A DNA stretch of 36,218 nt from Chloroflexota bacterium (GCA_024277135.1 JAJRVV010000043.1:1-36218), one strand, 5' to 3'; positions 21,404 to 29,144 are shown, counted from the stretch's first letter. Translations and numbers: made by a program. The notes: generated from the letters alone by a model not told the origin.

Positions 21404-21550
21404 TCAATCCCCCCAGTGGCGGTGATAGCCATTCCGGCTGCTGGTGACGCTTCGTGGTGGATATGCCTTGGGGCGGGGCCATAACAGCACCACAACACCC
21501 AAGAATAATAACAGAAGTATAATGGTTAAAACAATGGCTTCAGCTGGCAT
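21404..21550 (-). CDS. 48-residue single-helix membrane peptide
   Basis: On the minus strand an ATG at 21548-21550 opens a 48-codon frame: MPAEAIVLTIILLLLFLGVV, then VLLWPRPKAYPPRSVTS and a His/Arg/Trp-rich tail ending YHRHWGD. Residues 6-24 are one strong hydrophobic helix, and the basic tail should lie in the cytoplasm. A perfect AAAGGAG lies 13 bases upstream and an in-frame TAA blocks any longer start. A hairpin with a T-run follows the stop at the right distance. I do not recognise the family. The arrangement of ribosome-binding site, helix and terminator makes it a credible small gene rather than noise. Confidence 0.55.
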   Translation of the reverse strand: MPAEAIVLTIILLLLFLGVVVLLWPRPKAYPPRSVTSSRNGYHRHWGD

Positions 21551-21785
21551 GAAATATTACAATCTCCTTTGTGGATTTTTCCATCAAAATCCAACTCGAT
21601 ACCAGAATCTAGTACCTGAGTCCTATTTTAGAAATTTAACCTTACAAATTGCGTTACACTGCCACGAACGGCGCATTGGCTTGACAGGCACATTTACTTT
21701 AGATAGCATCCTTACCCACTGAATAAGTTTTTTTGAAGTTTCCCTCACAGTTTGAACAAGGCGGAACTTTATAATGGTGTAAAAG
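21551..21785. other. Intergenic region with a hairpin and a possible near-leaderless promoter
   Basis: No gene is visible. GGATTTT (21573-21579)/AAAATCC (21586-21592) forms a hairpin upstream of the small minus-strand gene. A perfect TATAAT at 21770-21775 lies only ten bases before the ATG of the next gene, without a good -35 box or Shine-Dalgarno sequence. The transcript of the CDP-alcohol transferase may therefore be nearly leaderless. Confidence 0.4.
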
Positions 21786-22409
21786 ATGAAACAAACGAAT
21801 GAGGCGACGGTCCCTGAAAAAATGACGCTAACTGATTTTTTGCGGGCCAAGACACTGTTTATTATTGATCCGATTGTGACCTTCATGGCGCGGATTGGCA
21901 TTTCGCCCGATTTACTGACGGTGGTGGGGATGTTGACCCACTTTTTGTTCGCCTGGTTGATTGCCAACGGCCGTTTCCAGATTGCGGCCGTGGCTATGTT
22001 CTTCATCGTACCGCTGGATGCGCTTGATGGCTCCCTGGCGCGTAAATTGGACCGGGTTCAAGGCGGTTTTGGCGCCTTCCTGGACTCAACCCTGGATAGA
22101 TTTGCCGAGATCATTCTATTTGGCGGCTTCATTGCCTATTACACCCGGCAAGGGGATGAGTTGATGTTGGCGCTGGCGTACATCGCCATCACCGGTTCTA
22201 TCATGGTCAGCTACACCCGCGCCCGCGCTGAGACGTTAGGCTTTTCCGCCAAAATTGGCATCCTCAGCCGGGTAGAGCGATACGCGGTGATGATGTTTTT
22301 TCTGGTACTGAAGCTGCCGCATGTGGCCGTCATCATCCTGGCAATTTTCACCTATTTCACCGCGTTCCAGCGCATGTATCATGTCTGGAAGCAATCCTCA
22401 CAATCATAG
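21786..22409 (+). CDS. CDP-alcohol phosphatidyltransferase family enzyme
   Basis: The 207-residue integral membrane enzyme has the CDP-alcohol phosphotransferase signature D-G-x2-A-R-x8-G-x3-D-x3-D: LDALDGSLARKLDRVQGGFGAFLDSTLDRFAE, with Asp78, Asp81, Asp100 and Asp104. It moves a phosphatidyl group from CDP-diacylglycerol to an alcohol at the inner membrane face. Acceptor specificity is not certain; the sequence is closer in feel to the PgsA/phosphatidylinositol-phosphate synthase type than to PssA, which is encoded separately at 26880-27578. It lies 10 bases before lgt, so the two are likely co-transcribed, and Lgt needs phosphatidylglycerol as donor. No Shine-Dalgarno sequence is visible. 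Confidence 0.88.
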   Translation: MKQTNEATVPEKMTLTDFLRAKTLFIIDPIVTFMARIGISPDLLTVVGMLTHFLFAWLIANGRFQIAAVAMFFIVPLDALDGSLARKLDRVQGGFGAFLDSTLDRFAEIILFGGFIAYYTRQGDELMLALAYIAITGSIMVSYTRARAETLGFSAKIGILSRVERYAVMMFFLVLKLPHVAVIILAIFTYFTAFQRMYHVWKQSSQS

Positions 22410-22419
22410 AGAGTGACTT

Positions 22420-23622
22420 ATGACAAAAAATATAAAAAATGCGCCCCGGCAACGGGGTATTGAACCGTATTGGTACGTGATTGGCGCTTTGTTGCTGACG
22501 CTTTTTGGCGTATTTCTCAACCATTTGCGGACGGGCGTAACGCCGGATCGGGTGTTCATCAACATACCAGGGGTGGATTTCGATGTATTTTGGTATGGTA
22601 TTTTGATCGTCGGCGGCATTGCGCTGGGTTCCTATGTGGTATCTCATTTGGTGGAACAGCGGGGCGCGGCCGTTCTCTATCAGCGCGTCCCCCGCAATAT
22701 CCGCCAAAAATCGGTGAACAAACTGCCGCTGCCCGATGACATCAAGAAAATTCTGACGAAACACAAAATCAAAACGGTGGGCCAATTGCTGTTGCGTTGG
22801 GGCTTTGACCCGCGCTCTTTGGGACTGAACAAAGAAGGCGTGGCTAAAGTGGAATCGATTTTGAAAAAGACGCCGGGCGTGGAAAAAGCGTGGCTGACGG
22901 ATGCGCCCTGGCGGGTGTGGAACCCGGATCATGTGTGGAACGGCATCGCCATCTGTCTGGTGTTGGCGGTGATCGGGGCGCGGCTTTATCATGTGCTCAC
23001 GCCCTCCCCCAGCATGGCGGCGGTGGGCATCAACTCGCCATTAGATTATTTCCGCAACCCGTACCAATTGATCAACCTGCGCAACGGCGGGCTGGGCATT
23101 TATGGCGGCATTGCCGGCGGGGCGCTGGGCTTGTGGTGGTTCACCCGCCGCTATCGCCTGCCCACGCTGGTCTGGGCGGATTATGCGGCGATTGGGGTGG
23201 CGTTGGGCCAAGTGTTCGGCCGTTGGGGTAATTTCTTTAATCAGGAGTTGTACGGCCGTCCCTCCGACCTGACCTGGGCCATCACCATTGATCCTGTTTA
23301 CCGGCTGCCGGCATACGCCGATGTCACTCGATTCCACCCCGCCTTCCTCTACGAATCGCTGTGGAGCCTGCTTGCCTTTGCCGTCCTCTACCTGCTGCTG
23401 CGCCGCTGCGCCGACCGGCTGCTGACCGGCGATCTGATGGCCTTGTACCTCATTTTTTATGCGGTGGGCCGCATCTTGTTGGAAACCGTCCGCCTGGACA
23501 GCCGCATGGTCAACCTGGGCGGCCTGACGCTGAACATGGCCGTAGCCACTTTTGTCTCTATCCTGGTGGCGTTGGCGATGGCTGGCTGGCGGGTGTGGGC
23601 GCATTGGCGAGTAAAGGACTAA
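22420..23622 (+). CDS. lgt: Prolipoprotein diacylglyceryl transferase with an inserted helix-hairpin-helix-like domain
   Basis: Lgt transfers diacylglycerol from phosphatidylglycerol to the lipobox cysteine of prolipoproteins in the membrane. Landmarks are FDVFWYGILIVGGIALG, IGARLYHVL, NLRNGGLGIYGGIAGG (Tyr where E. coli has the motif His), GQVFGRWGNFFNQELYG with its catalytic-region Arg, HPAFLYESLW, and GRILLETVR. At 400 residues it exceeds the usual 260-300. Residues about 85-162 are an extra soluble domain between helices. Within it residues 103-150 (DDIKKILTKHKIKTVGQLLLRWG... LGLNKEGVAKVESILKK) resemble the helix-hairpin-helix of the RNA polymerase alpha C-terminal domain. GAGAGTGA precedes the ATG. 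Lgt assignment is firm; the role of the insert is unknown. Confidence 0.93.
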   Translation: MTKNIKNAPRQRGIEPYWYVIGALLLTLFGVFLNHLRTGVTPDRVFINIPGVDFDVFWYGILIVGGIALGSYVVSHLVEQRGAAVLYQRVPRNIRQKSVNKLPLPDDIKKILTKHKIKTVGQLLLRWGFDPRSLGLNKEGVAKVESILKKTPGVEKAWLTDAPWRVWNPDHVWNGIAICLVLAVIGARLYHVLTPSPSMAAVGINSPLDYFRNPYQLINLRNGGLGIYGGIAGGALGLWWFTRRYRLPTLVWADYAAIGVALGQVFGRWGNFFNQELYGRPSDLTWAITIDPVYRLPAYADVTRFHPAFLYESLWSLLAFAVLYLLLRRCADRLLTGDLMALYLIFYAVGRILLETVRLDSRMVNLGGLTLNMAVATFVSILVALAMAGWRVWAHWRVKD

Positions 23623-23667
23623 TTTCCTCTGGAAACCCGTTTGTCTATCTACCATAATGTAAGATGG

Positions 23668-23710
23668 CGTGAACGTGAATCGTGAAGGTTGGAGCCAATC
23701 ACGCTTCACG
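23668..23710. repeat. Heptamer-type inverted repeat between lgt and the ABC exporter
   Basis: Units CGTGAA, CGTGAAT, CGTGAAG (23668-23687) face ATCACGCTTCACG (23698-23710), their reverse complement in type, across GTTGGAGCCA. It belongs to the same architecture as the other junction repeats, and may act as a terminator because TCTTTTGTTTTTG follows. Confidence 0.6.
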
Positions 23711-23778
23711 TCTTTTGTTTTTGTCACAGTTTGACGGCCGTTGGTGTTTTTGATGTAGGGGGATATCCGGAGGCGACG

Positions 23779-24693
23779 ATGATTGAAGCAGAAAAATTGG
23801 GCAAGACGTTTGACGGGTTCACGGCCGTACACAACCTCTCCTTAAACGTGGCCGCGGGCGAACTGCTGGCGCTGCTGGGGCCGAACGGGGCCGGCAAAAC
23901 TACCACCGTGCGCATGTTGGGCGCGATTTTGCAGCCCACCGTCGGTCAGGCGCGGATCAACGGGCTGGACGTGGCAGCCCAGGCCGACCAGGTGCGCCGC
24001 GCCACCGGCATGTTGACGGAGCATCCAGGCCTTTATTTGCGTATGACGGGCATGGAGTATCTGCTGTTTTACGGCCGTCTCTATCGCATGTCCGACAGCG
24101 ATACCAAACAAAGAGGGCAACGCCTCTTCCGGCAATTTGGCATGGCCGACGCCGTCCACCGCCGCCTGGGCGAATACTCCAAAGGGATGCGGCAAAAAGT
24201 GGGACTGATGCGGGCCATGCTCCATGATCCGGCCGTGCTGCTGTTGGATGAACCCACCTCCGCCATGGATCCCCACAGCGCCAAACTGGTGCGCGACGCC
24301 ATCGCCAACCTGCGCGACCACAAACGCGCCATCATCCTCTGCACTCATAACCTGGCCGAAGCCGAAGCGCTGGCCGACCGCATCGCCATCATCAAGCAGG
24401 GCAGCATCTTGGCCCAGGGAACGCCGCCCCAACTCAAACAGCAGCTGCTGGGCCATCCCCAAATCGAAGTCCGGGTCAACCAGCATTTGAACGGACAGGT
24501 ACGCGAAATTGAAGAATTGGCCGCGGTTGAATACATTGGCATAGACACCATCCGGTATCGCACCGAAAATCCGGACGCGACCAATCCCCAATTGGTTCGC
24601 CGCCTGCACCAACTGGGGATGGGCGTCATCTCCATTTACGAGGTCAATCAAAGCCTGGAAGATGTATATTTGCGCGTCGTGGAGGAAAAATAA
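23779..24693 (+). CDS. ABC-2 type exporter ATP-binding protein
   Basis: The 304-residue ATPase has the full ABC set: Walker A GPNGAGKTT (34-42), signature YSKGMRQKVGL (132-142), Walker B VLLLDEPTSAMDP (152-164) and the H-loop ILCTHNLAEAE (about 186). The C-terminal 80 residues resemble the regulatory tail of DrrA/CcmA-type exporter ATPases. ATG 23779 is chosen because CCGGAGG (23767-23773) precedes it and the conserved MIEAEKLGKTFDGF start follows; the ORF is open further upstream. The permease gene begins one base after the stop, so the two form a transporter. The cargo is unknown. Confidence 0.92.
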   Translation: MIEAEKLGKTFDGFTAVHNLSLNVAAGELLALLGPNGAGKTTTVRMLGAILQPTVGQARINGLDVAAQADQVRRATGMLTEHPGLYLRMTGMEYLLFYGRLYRMSDSDTKQRGQRLFRQFGMADAVHRRLGEYSKGMRQKVGLMRAMLHDPAVLLLDEPTSAMDPHSAKLVRDAIANLRDHKRAIILCTHNLAEAEALADRIAIIKQGSILAQGTPPQLKQQLLGHPQIEVRVNQHLNGQVREIEELAAVEYIGIDTIRYRTENPDATNPQLVRRLHQLGMGVISIYEVNQSLEDVYLRVVEEK

Positions 24694-24694
24694 C

Positions 24695-26158
24695 ATGGCT
24701 CTCTTATCCCGCGCCATCCCCGCTTCTCGAAAAAATGATGTGTACATGGCCATGGTGGTCGCCCGGCGCGAAATCCGGGATGCGTTCCGCGATTGGCGCA
24801 TCATCATCCCCATTCTGTTTCTGACCTTGGGTTTTCCGGCGCTGATGAACTTTACCGCCGGCCGGCTGCTGGGCTTTATGGAGCAGTACGGCGCGGAAAT
24901 TATCGCCACCCAGTTGATCCCGTTCTTGCTGCTGGTGGTCGGCTTTTTCCCCATGTCCTTCTCGCTCATCATCGCCCTGGAAACCTTTGTCGGCGAGCGG
25001 GAGCGCAAAAGCCTGGAGCCGCTGCTGTCCACGCCGCTGACGGATACCCAGCTTTACATGGGCAAAATGACGGCCGCGCTGGTTCCGCCGCTGCTCGCCA
25101 GCTACCTGGGGATGGGCGTCTACATGCTGGGTTTGCGCTTTTCGGTTGGATGGACGCCGACCTGGCAGTTGGTGGCGCAGACGGTTTTGCTGACGACGGT
25201 GCAGGGGGTCATCATGGTGGCGGGAGCGGTGATTGGCTCCAGCCAGACGACGAGTGTGCGCGCCGCCAACTTGCTGGCTAGTTTCATCATTGTGCCCATG
25301 GCGATGCTCATCCAGGGAGAGGCGGCGGCGCTGTTTTGGGGGAATCATGCCGGGTTGTGGTGGCTGGCGCTGGCGCTGGCGATCACGGCGTTGACGTTGA
25401 TTCGCATGGGCGTCAAGATTTTTAATCGGGAAGCGTTGATGGGGCAGGAGATTGATCAGATTCGGCTGGGTTTGATTTGGGGGCAGTTCTGGCGGCGGTA
25501 CAGCGGTCGGGGGGCGGACGGCCGTTACCCGCGTCCCCTGGTCTGGTATGGGCAAACGTTTGCTCTGCTGAAACAGTTGCGCATCCCCTTGCTCATCCTG
25601 TTGCTGGCTACCGCCGCCGCCGCTTTTGTGGGCATGGATATGGCGCAGCGCTTTCAATTTCCGGCCGAACTGCAAAGCGATCTGACCGGGAAGCGGATGC
25701 TGAAGAATTTAGCCAGTTTGCAGGGGTATGCGGCGGCCTTGCCTGCGGTCGTCTTCTTCCATAACGTGCGCGTCATCTTGCTGCAAGCCATCCTCGGCCT
25801 CTTCACCTTTGGCGTGCTGGGGGTGATGGTGTTCATGGTTCCCTGGGGCGTGCTGGGTTTCATCGCCGGGCAGTTTGCCCTGGCCGGCCAAGACCCCTCC
25901 GCTTTTTTGCTGGCGACTGTTGCGCCCCACGCCGTCATCGAACTGCCCGCCTTGCTGCTGGTGTCGGCGGCGGCGCTGCGCTGGCATGTGACCATCATCG
26001 CGCCGCCGTCCGGGCGAACGTTGAGCGAGGCATTTTTGCTGGCGATGGCTGATTTTGGGCGGGTGTTTGTGGGGATTGTACTGCCGCTGCTGCTGGTTGC
26101 GGCGTTTGTGGAAGCATTCATCACCCCCCTGGTGTTGGTGCGGGTTTATGGCGGGTGA
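24695..26158 (+). CDS. ABC-2 type exporter permease
   Basis: The 487-residue membrane protein pairs with the ATPase directly upstream (one-base gap, GGAGGA before the ATG). It begins with a cytoplasmic stretch containing ARREIRDAFRDWRI, then helix 1 and a long extracytoplasmic segment. Conserved ABC-2 features are SFSLIIALETFVGERERKSLEPLLSTPLTD (the coupling helix region) and PLLASYLGMGVYMLG. A second half (about 300-487) holds further helices, including an EAFLLAMADFGRVFVGIVLPLLLVAAFVEAFITP segment typical of stage II sporulation protein M/DUF95-like membrane domains, so a fusion is possible. Substrate unknown. Confidence 0.88.
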   Translation: MALLSRAIPASRKNDVYMAMVVARREIRDAFRDWRIIIPILFLTLGFPALMNFTAGRLLGFMEQYGAEIIATQLIPFLLLVVGFFPMSFSLIIALETFVGERERKSLEPLLSTPLTDTQLYMGKMTAALVPPLLASYLGMGVYMLGLRFSVGWTPTWQLVAQTVLLTTVQGVIMVAGAVIGSSQTTSVRAANLLASFIIVPMAMLIQGEAAALFWGNHAGLWWLALALAITALTLIRMGVKIFNREALMGQEIDQIRLGLIWGQFWRRYSGRGADGRYPRPLVWYGQTFALLKQLRIPLLILLLATAAAAFVGMDMAQRFQFPAELQSDLTGKRMLKNLASLQGYAAALPAVVFFHNVRVILLQAILGLFTFGVLGVMVFMVPWGVLGFIAGQFALAGQDPSAFLLATVAPHAVIELPALLLVSAAALRWHVTIIAPPSGRTLSEAFLLAMADFGRVFVGIVLPLLLVAAFVEAFITPLVLVRVYGG

Positions 26159-26160
26159 GC

Positions 26161-26206
26161 TAGAGCTAGAGCGAGAGCTAGAGGAGCGAGTTCCATCCTC
26201 TAGCTC
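26161..26206 (+). terminator. GAGCTA hexamer run and hairpin between convergent genes
   Basis: GAGCTAGAGGA (26175-26185) pairs perfectly with TCCTCTAGCTC (26196-26206), followed by TTCTCG. Upstream, GAGCTA-type hexamers run from about 26157. The right arm overlaps the stop codon of the minus-strand acyltransferase. It probably terminates the exporter transcript. Confidence 0.55.
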
Positions 26207-26868
26207 TTCTCGTAGTAATTGGCGGCGGCCTGAGCGTGAACGCGGTGCAGGATGTTGGTGAGGTGATGGGTGACGGCCGTTAAATCCGCGTCCATCCCCA
26301 CTTCAATCGGCTCCCCCACTTCAATGGAAATGCGGCTGAATGGATACGGAATTACATATCGATCCCAGCGGTTCAGCCGGTAGCCATGACGGGCATACGC
26401 GCCGATGGGCAAAATTGGCGCCTGCGCTTTTTGGGCGATGTAAGTGACGCCTGGCTTGATGAAATAACCAGGGCCGTCCGGGCCGTCCGGCGTGATGTAA
26501 CAGTCGCGCCCCCGCTTCACTTTGCGCACCAGCTTGACCAATTGCCGCGCCATTCCCATCGAATTATCCCCCTTCAAATTCATGGGAAAGGGTTCAGCCC
26601 CTAATTTAGCGGCAAAAATTTCCAGGGCGCCCCCCCGCCAATCATCAGGCATGAGCAAAACGATTCGGCTTATGTCGTGATGATGGACGAAAAACCCGGA
26701 CAACATCATCGTCATGCCATGCCAGGTAGTGAAAACGATCGGCCGTCCCGAATCCACCAGCGCCTTCAGATGTTCCAGCCCATTAACCTGATGCCGCCCC
26801 CATTTTTGGGTGATTTGCGAAATCAGGTAAAGGGCGTTGCCGTTTAATTTGTCGCGAAGTGAGGGCAT
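26200..26868 (-). CDS. DUF374-type lysophospholipid acyltransferase-like protein
   Basis: The 222-residue protein fits the LPLAT-like DUF374 family. GRPIVFTTWHGMTMML (41-56) contains the His of the acyltransferase active site in the TWHG variant. GRDCYITPDGPDGPGYFIKPGVTYIAQKA (about 130-160) is the second hallmark, followed by APILPIGAYA. Members acylate lipids, including lyso-lipids or lipid A-like acceptors, at the inner membrane. It is the last gene of a minus-strand unit with psd and pssA, 11 bases after pssA, so a phospholipid role is likely. The exact acceptor is unknown. The C-terminus (YYEKS) overlaps the hexamer hairpin. Confidence 0.85.
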   Translation of the reverse strand: MPSLRDKLNGNALYLISQITQKWGRHQVNGLEHLKALVDSGRPIVFTTWHGMTMMLSGFFVHHHDISRIVLLMPDDWRGGALEIFAAKLGAEPFPMNLKGDNSMGMARQLVKLVRKVKRGRDCYITPDGPDGPGYFIKPGVTYIAQKAQAPILPIGAYARHGYRLNRWDRYVIPYPFSRISIEVGEPIEVGMDADLTAVTHHLTNILHRVHAQAAANYYEKS

Positions 26869-26879
26869 GAGTGGTTTCC

Positions 26880-27578
26880 CTAGCGAACTCTTTTATAGCC
26901 TGCCCGCGCCAATGAGAGTCCCAGGTAGGCGTTAGTCCAGAAGAACCAGGCGTTGAAGAAGGGTAGTTGGATGAGGGATGTACCGAACAACACAATCAAC
27001 AGCGCATTCCGTTTTTTACCGGAGAAAATCCACTTGAATGAGGGGAAGGAGATGGTACTGATCATGAGAAAGCTGACTAGCGCCAGCAAGCCGACAAACC
27101 AGATGTCCGGCATATTTTCGGCGGGCAGGGCGATGTCGGACAGAACGGCCAGGGCTACGAATGCGCCGCCGGTGGAGATGGTGAGGCCTACCGAGTCGGT
27201 GTTGCCCGTTTGTTTGGGGGGCAGCAGGTTGAATCGAGCCAAGCGAAATGCGCCAGACAGGGCGAACAGCACGGTGAAGGGATAGACCCAACCCATGGCT
27301 ACGCCTTCGGCGCGCATGTGCATGAAGGCCAGCATGGCCGGGGCTGTGCCCAAACTGACCATATCCACCAGCGAATCGAGCTGCAAACCAAATTCGGAAC
27401 CGGCTTTGAGTTTACGCGCCATGGCGCCGTCGAACAAATCCAGAATGTAGCTGGCGAGGATGAGGCTGCCGGCGGCGATGAATTGGCCGGTGGCGGATAG
27501 CAGGATGGAGAGGATGCCGCAGGTGAGGGAGGCAAAGGTGATGCCGTTGGGGACGAGATAGCGGTATTTGCTGTTCAT
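26880..27578 (-). CDS. pssA: CDP-diacylglycerol-serine O-phosphatidyltransferase
   Basis: PssA makes phosphatidylserine from CDP-diacylglycerol and serine in the membrane. The 232 residues start MNSKYRYLVPNGITFASLTCG, typical of the subclass II enzyme. The CDP-alcohol signature is LDLFDGAMARKLKAGSEFGLQLDSLVDMVSLGTAP, with Asp47, Asp50, Asp68 and Asp72. SGAFRLARFN and STISFPSFKWIF follow in the expected order. About eight hydrophobic helices are visible. It follows psd by 36 bases containing heptamer repeats and precedes the acyltransferase. Product and psd adjacency make a phosphatidylethanolamine pathway clear. Confidence 0.93.
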   Translation of the reverse strand: MNSKYRYLVPNGITFASLTCGILSILLSATGQFIAAGSLILASYILDLFDGAMARKLKAGSEFGLQLDSLVDMVSLGTAPAMLAFMHMRAEGVAMGWVYPFTVLFALSGAFRLARFNLLPPKQTGNTDSVGLTISTGGAFVALAVLSDIALPAENMPDIWFVGLLALVSFLMISTISFPSFKWIFSGKKRNALLIVLFGTSLIQLPFFNAWFFWTNAYLGLSLARAGYKRVR

Positions 27579-27594
27579 GGGATTCTCCGTTTGA

Positions 27595-27615
27595 GAATAA
27601 TGAATTGTGAATTGT
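27595..27615. repeat. Three heptamers between psd and pssA
   Basis: GAATAAT GAATTGT GAATTGT fills 27595-27615, ending at the psd stop codon. It is the shortest member of the heptamer junction family in the window. Confidence 0.6.
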
Positions 27616-28316
27616 TAGCTCGTGTGTTGTGTGGGCGCGTCTTTGTTTAATCGGGCGACGGCCGTTAACCCGCCAACTACTTTATCACCAATCTTAACCA
27701 AAAGTTCCGCATTTGGGGGTAAAAAGAGGTCAACGCGGGAGCTGAAGCGGATGAGGCCAAAGCGCTGCCCCGTTGCTGCCTGGTCGCCCGGCCGGGCGTA
27801 ATTGACGCAGCGGCGGGCCAAAATGCCGGCGATTTGCTTGATGAGGATACGGCCGTACCCCGTTTCAATCACCATCGCTATGTACTCGTTCACCTCTGAC
27901 GCTTCCGGTTTGAACGCCTGTAAAAATTTGCCCGGTTGATGCTGTACCAGCGTCACCTCGCCGCCCAAGGGAACCCGCTGAATGTGAACATCCAGCACCG
28001 ACAAAAAGAGGCTGATGCGGATGACTTCGGCGTGCAAAAAGCGGGATTCCCGCTCGCGCGCGATTTCGACCACCTCGCCGTCGGCCGGGCCGACGACCAG
28101 CCCCGGTTCATCTACCACTTTCCGGTTGGGGTCGCGGAAGAAGTAGAGGATGAGCAGCCAGAGCGCCAGCGCCAGCCCCAAGATGATGAGGGTGAGGGTG
28201 TTGGGCCAGCGGCTCCACAGCCAAACGGCCGTTCCCAGGACGGCCGTCACCACCCCAATCGTCCACCCGCCGCCCTCAGCAAACGGCCACGCTCTGTCTC
28301 GTCCATAATTTCCCAT
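27615..28316 (-). CDS. psd: Phosphatidylserine decarboxylase, short type, with a Ser-Ser processing site
   Basis: Psd converts phosphatidylserine to phosphatidylethanolamine using a pyruvoyl group made by self-cleavage. The 233-residue protein is of the short TIGR00164 type: two N-terminal helices (about 18-60), FFRDPNR (59-65), the PADG motif (78-81), SVLDVHIQRVP with His111, NEYIAMVIETGYGRI, and the cleavage region GLIRFSSRVDLFLPPNAELLVKIGDKV. The family usually has Gly-Ser at the cut; here residues 192-193 are Ser-Ser (codons AGC and TCC at 27738-27743). The start at 28316 gives the family N-terminus MGNYGRDRAWPFAEGGG. The longer frame reaching 28808 overlaps yefM-yoeB and is rejected. pssA and an acyltransferase follow. 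Confidence 0.92.
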   Translation of the reverse strand: MGNYGRDRAWPFAEGGGWTIGVVTAVLGTAVWLWSRWPNTLTLIILGLALALWLLILYFFRDPNRKVVDEPGLVVGPADGEVVEIARERESRFLHAEVIRISLFLSVLDVHIQRVPLGGEVTLVQHQPGKFLQAFKPEASEVNEYIAMVIETGYGRILIKQIAGILARRCVNYARPGDQAATGQRFGLIRFSSRVDLFLPPNAELLVKIGDKVVGGLTAVARLNKDAPTQHTS

Positions 28317-28334
28317 ATCGAGGGCATTGTAGCA

Positions 28335-28354
28335 TTGCCCCCAGGCGGGGGCAA
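28335..28354. other. GC-rich hairpin between divergent psd and yefM
   Basis: TTGCCCCC (28335-28342) pairs perfectly with GGGGGCAA (28347-28354) around AGGC. It lies in the psd leader, 19 bases before its start. There is no T-run. It may be a leader structure or a barrier between the divergent units. Confidence 0.45.
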
Positions 28355-28387
28355 GGTGACGATTGTTCTTTGGGCGGGTTTTTGTTG

Positions 28388-28416
28388 TTGACACCATGTA
28401 CGGAATAGCGTACATT
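28388..28416 (+). promoter_or_regulatory. Promoter and operator of yefM-yoeB
   Basis: A perfect -35 TTGACA (28388-28393), a 17-base spacer and TACATT (28411-28416). The inverted repeat TGTACG-GAATAG-CGTACA (28397-28414) fills the spacer and reaches into the -10 box. It resembles the TGTACA-core palindromes known as YefM-YoeB operators in E. coli, so autorepression is very likely. Confidence 0.75.
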
Positions 28417-28443
28417 TTGCACAGCGAAACTGCGAGGTAAAAA

Positions 28444-28692
28444 ATGACAACTTTAACAGCGACTGAAGCGCGCGCCAACCTGTACCGCCTGATAGATGCG
28501 GTCACAGATTCCCATGAGCCGGTTTTAATAACCGGCAAAAGAGGCAACGCCATTTTGATTTCAGAGGCGGATTGGCGCGCCATTGAAGAGACCATGTACC
28601 TGTTAGGCGTGCCGGGGATGCGCGAATCCATCATTGAGGGTTTGAACACGTCTCTTGCTGATGTCCTGGACGAAAACGAGGTTGCGTGGTGA
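28444..28692 (+). CDS. yefM: YefM-type antitoxin
   Basis: The 82-residue protein starts MTTLTATEARANLYRLIDAV and continues SHEPVLITGKRGNAILISEADWRAIEETMYLL, the YefM/Phd DNA-binding N-terminal domain. The acidic C-terminal part SLADVLDENEVAW is the toxin-binding tail. It neutralises YoeB and represses its own promoter. GCGAGG lies nine bases before the ATG. The stop overlaps the toxin start (GTGA). Confidence 0.93.
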   Translation: MTTLTATEARANLYRLIDAVTDSHEPVLITGKRGNAILISEADWRAIEETMYLLGVPGMRESIIEGLNTSLADVLDENEVAW

Positions 28693-28952
28693 CGTGGCGC
28701 GTCGTTTTTACCCGGAAAGCGGCCAAAGACGCCAGGAAACTGACTGTTGCCGGTTTGCGTCCCAAAGCGGAAAAACTGTTGGCGATACTGCGGGAAAATC
28801 CATACCAAACCCCGCCGCCATATGAAAAATTGGCGGGTGATTTGACAGGCGCTTACTCACGCCGAATCAACATCAAACACCGCATGGTTTATCAAATTTT
28901 GGATGAGGAGCGGGTGGTAAAACTCATTCGAATGTGGACGCATTACGAATAA
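28689..28952 (+). CDS. yoeB: YoeB/Txe-type mRNA interferase toxin
   Basis: The 87-residue RelE-fold toxin cleaves mRNA at the ribosome when not bound by YefM. Matching features are VVFTRKAAKDARKL, KLLAILRENPYQTPPPYEKLAGDLTGAYSRRINIKHRMVYQI and the C-terminal RMWTHYE. The conserved Glu, Arg and terminal His-Tyr of the active site are present. GTG 28689 is preferred over GTG 28686 because it gives the four-base GTGA overlap and seven-base spacing from GAGG (28678-28681). It appears intact. Confidence 0.93.
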   Translation: MTWRVVFTRKAAKDARKLTVAGLRPKAEKLLAILRENPYQTPPPYEKLAGDLTGAYSRRINIKHRMVYQILDEERVVKLIRMWTHYE

Positions 28953-29081
28953 GCAAGGCAAGCCATTTGGGAATGGGGGATGGCGGTGGAGATGGTTACA
29001 CTGCTCTCTAACGGCTGGTCTAGATGTAGTGACGGCCGTCCCGTTTTGCGCCGTGGCCGAGATGTAGATGGGTTTGGAGCG

Positions 29082-29113
29082 TTGACAGCCAAGAAACACA
29101 TGTGTGGTATACT
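29082..29113 (+). promoter_or_regulatory. Promoter and palindrome before the helical antitoxin-like gene
   Basis: TATACT (29108-29113) with an extended TGG precedes the gene at 29145. TTGACA (29082-29087) lies 20 bases upstream of it, longer than ideal. A perfect ten-base palindrome ACACATGTGT (29096-29105) sits between the boxes and could be an operator. The remaining gap 28953-29081 shows only one ACGGCCGT octamer. Confidence 0.5.
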
Positions 29114-29144
29114 TTCTCTATTAAGCTGCGGGAGATGAATTGCT

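Noticed and set aside
21444-21722. 92-residue plus-strand frame after the phosphodiesterase gene
   Set aside because: Low-complexity translation without a ribosome-binding site; the minus-strand mini-gene explains part of this stretch better.
28317-28808. Upstream extension of the psd frame to 397 residues
   Set aside because: It overlaps yefM and yoeB on the other strand, has no family similarity before MGNYGRD, and psd proteins of this type start there.
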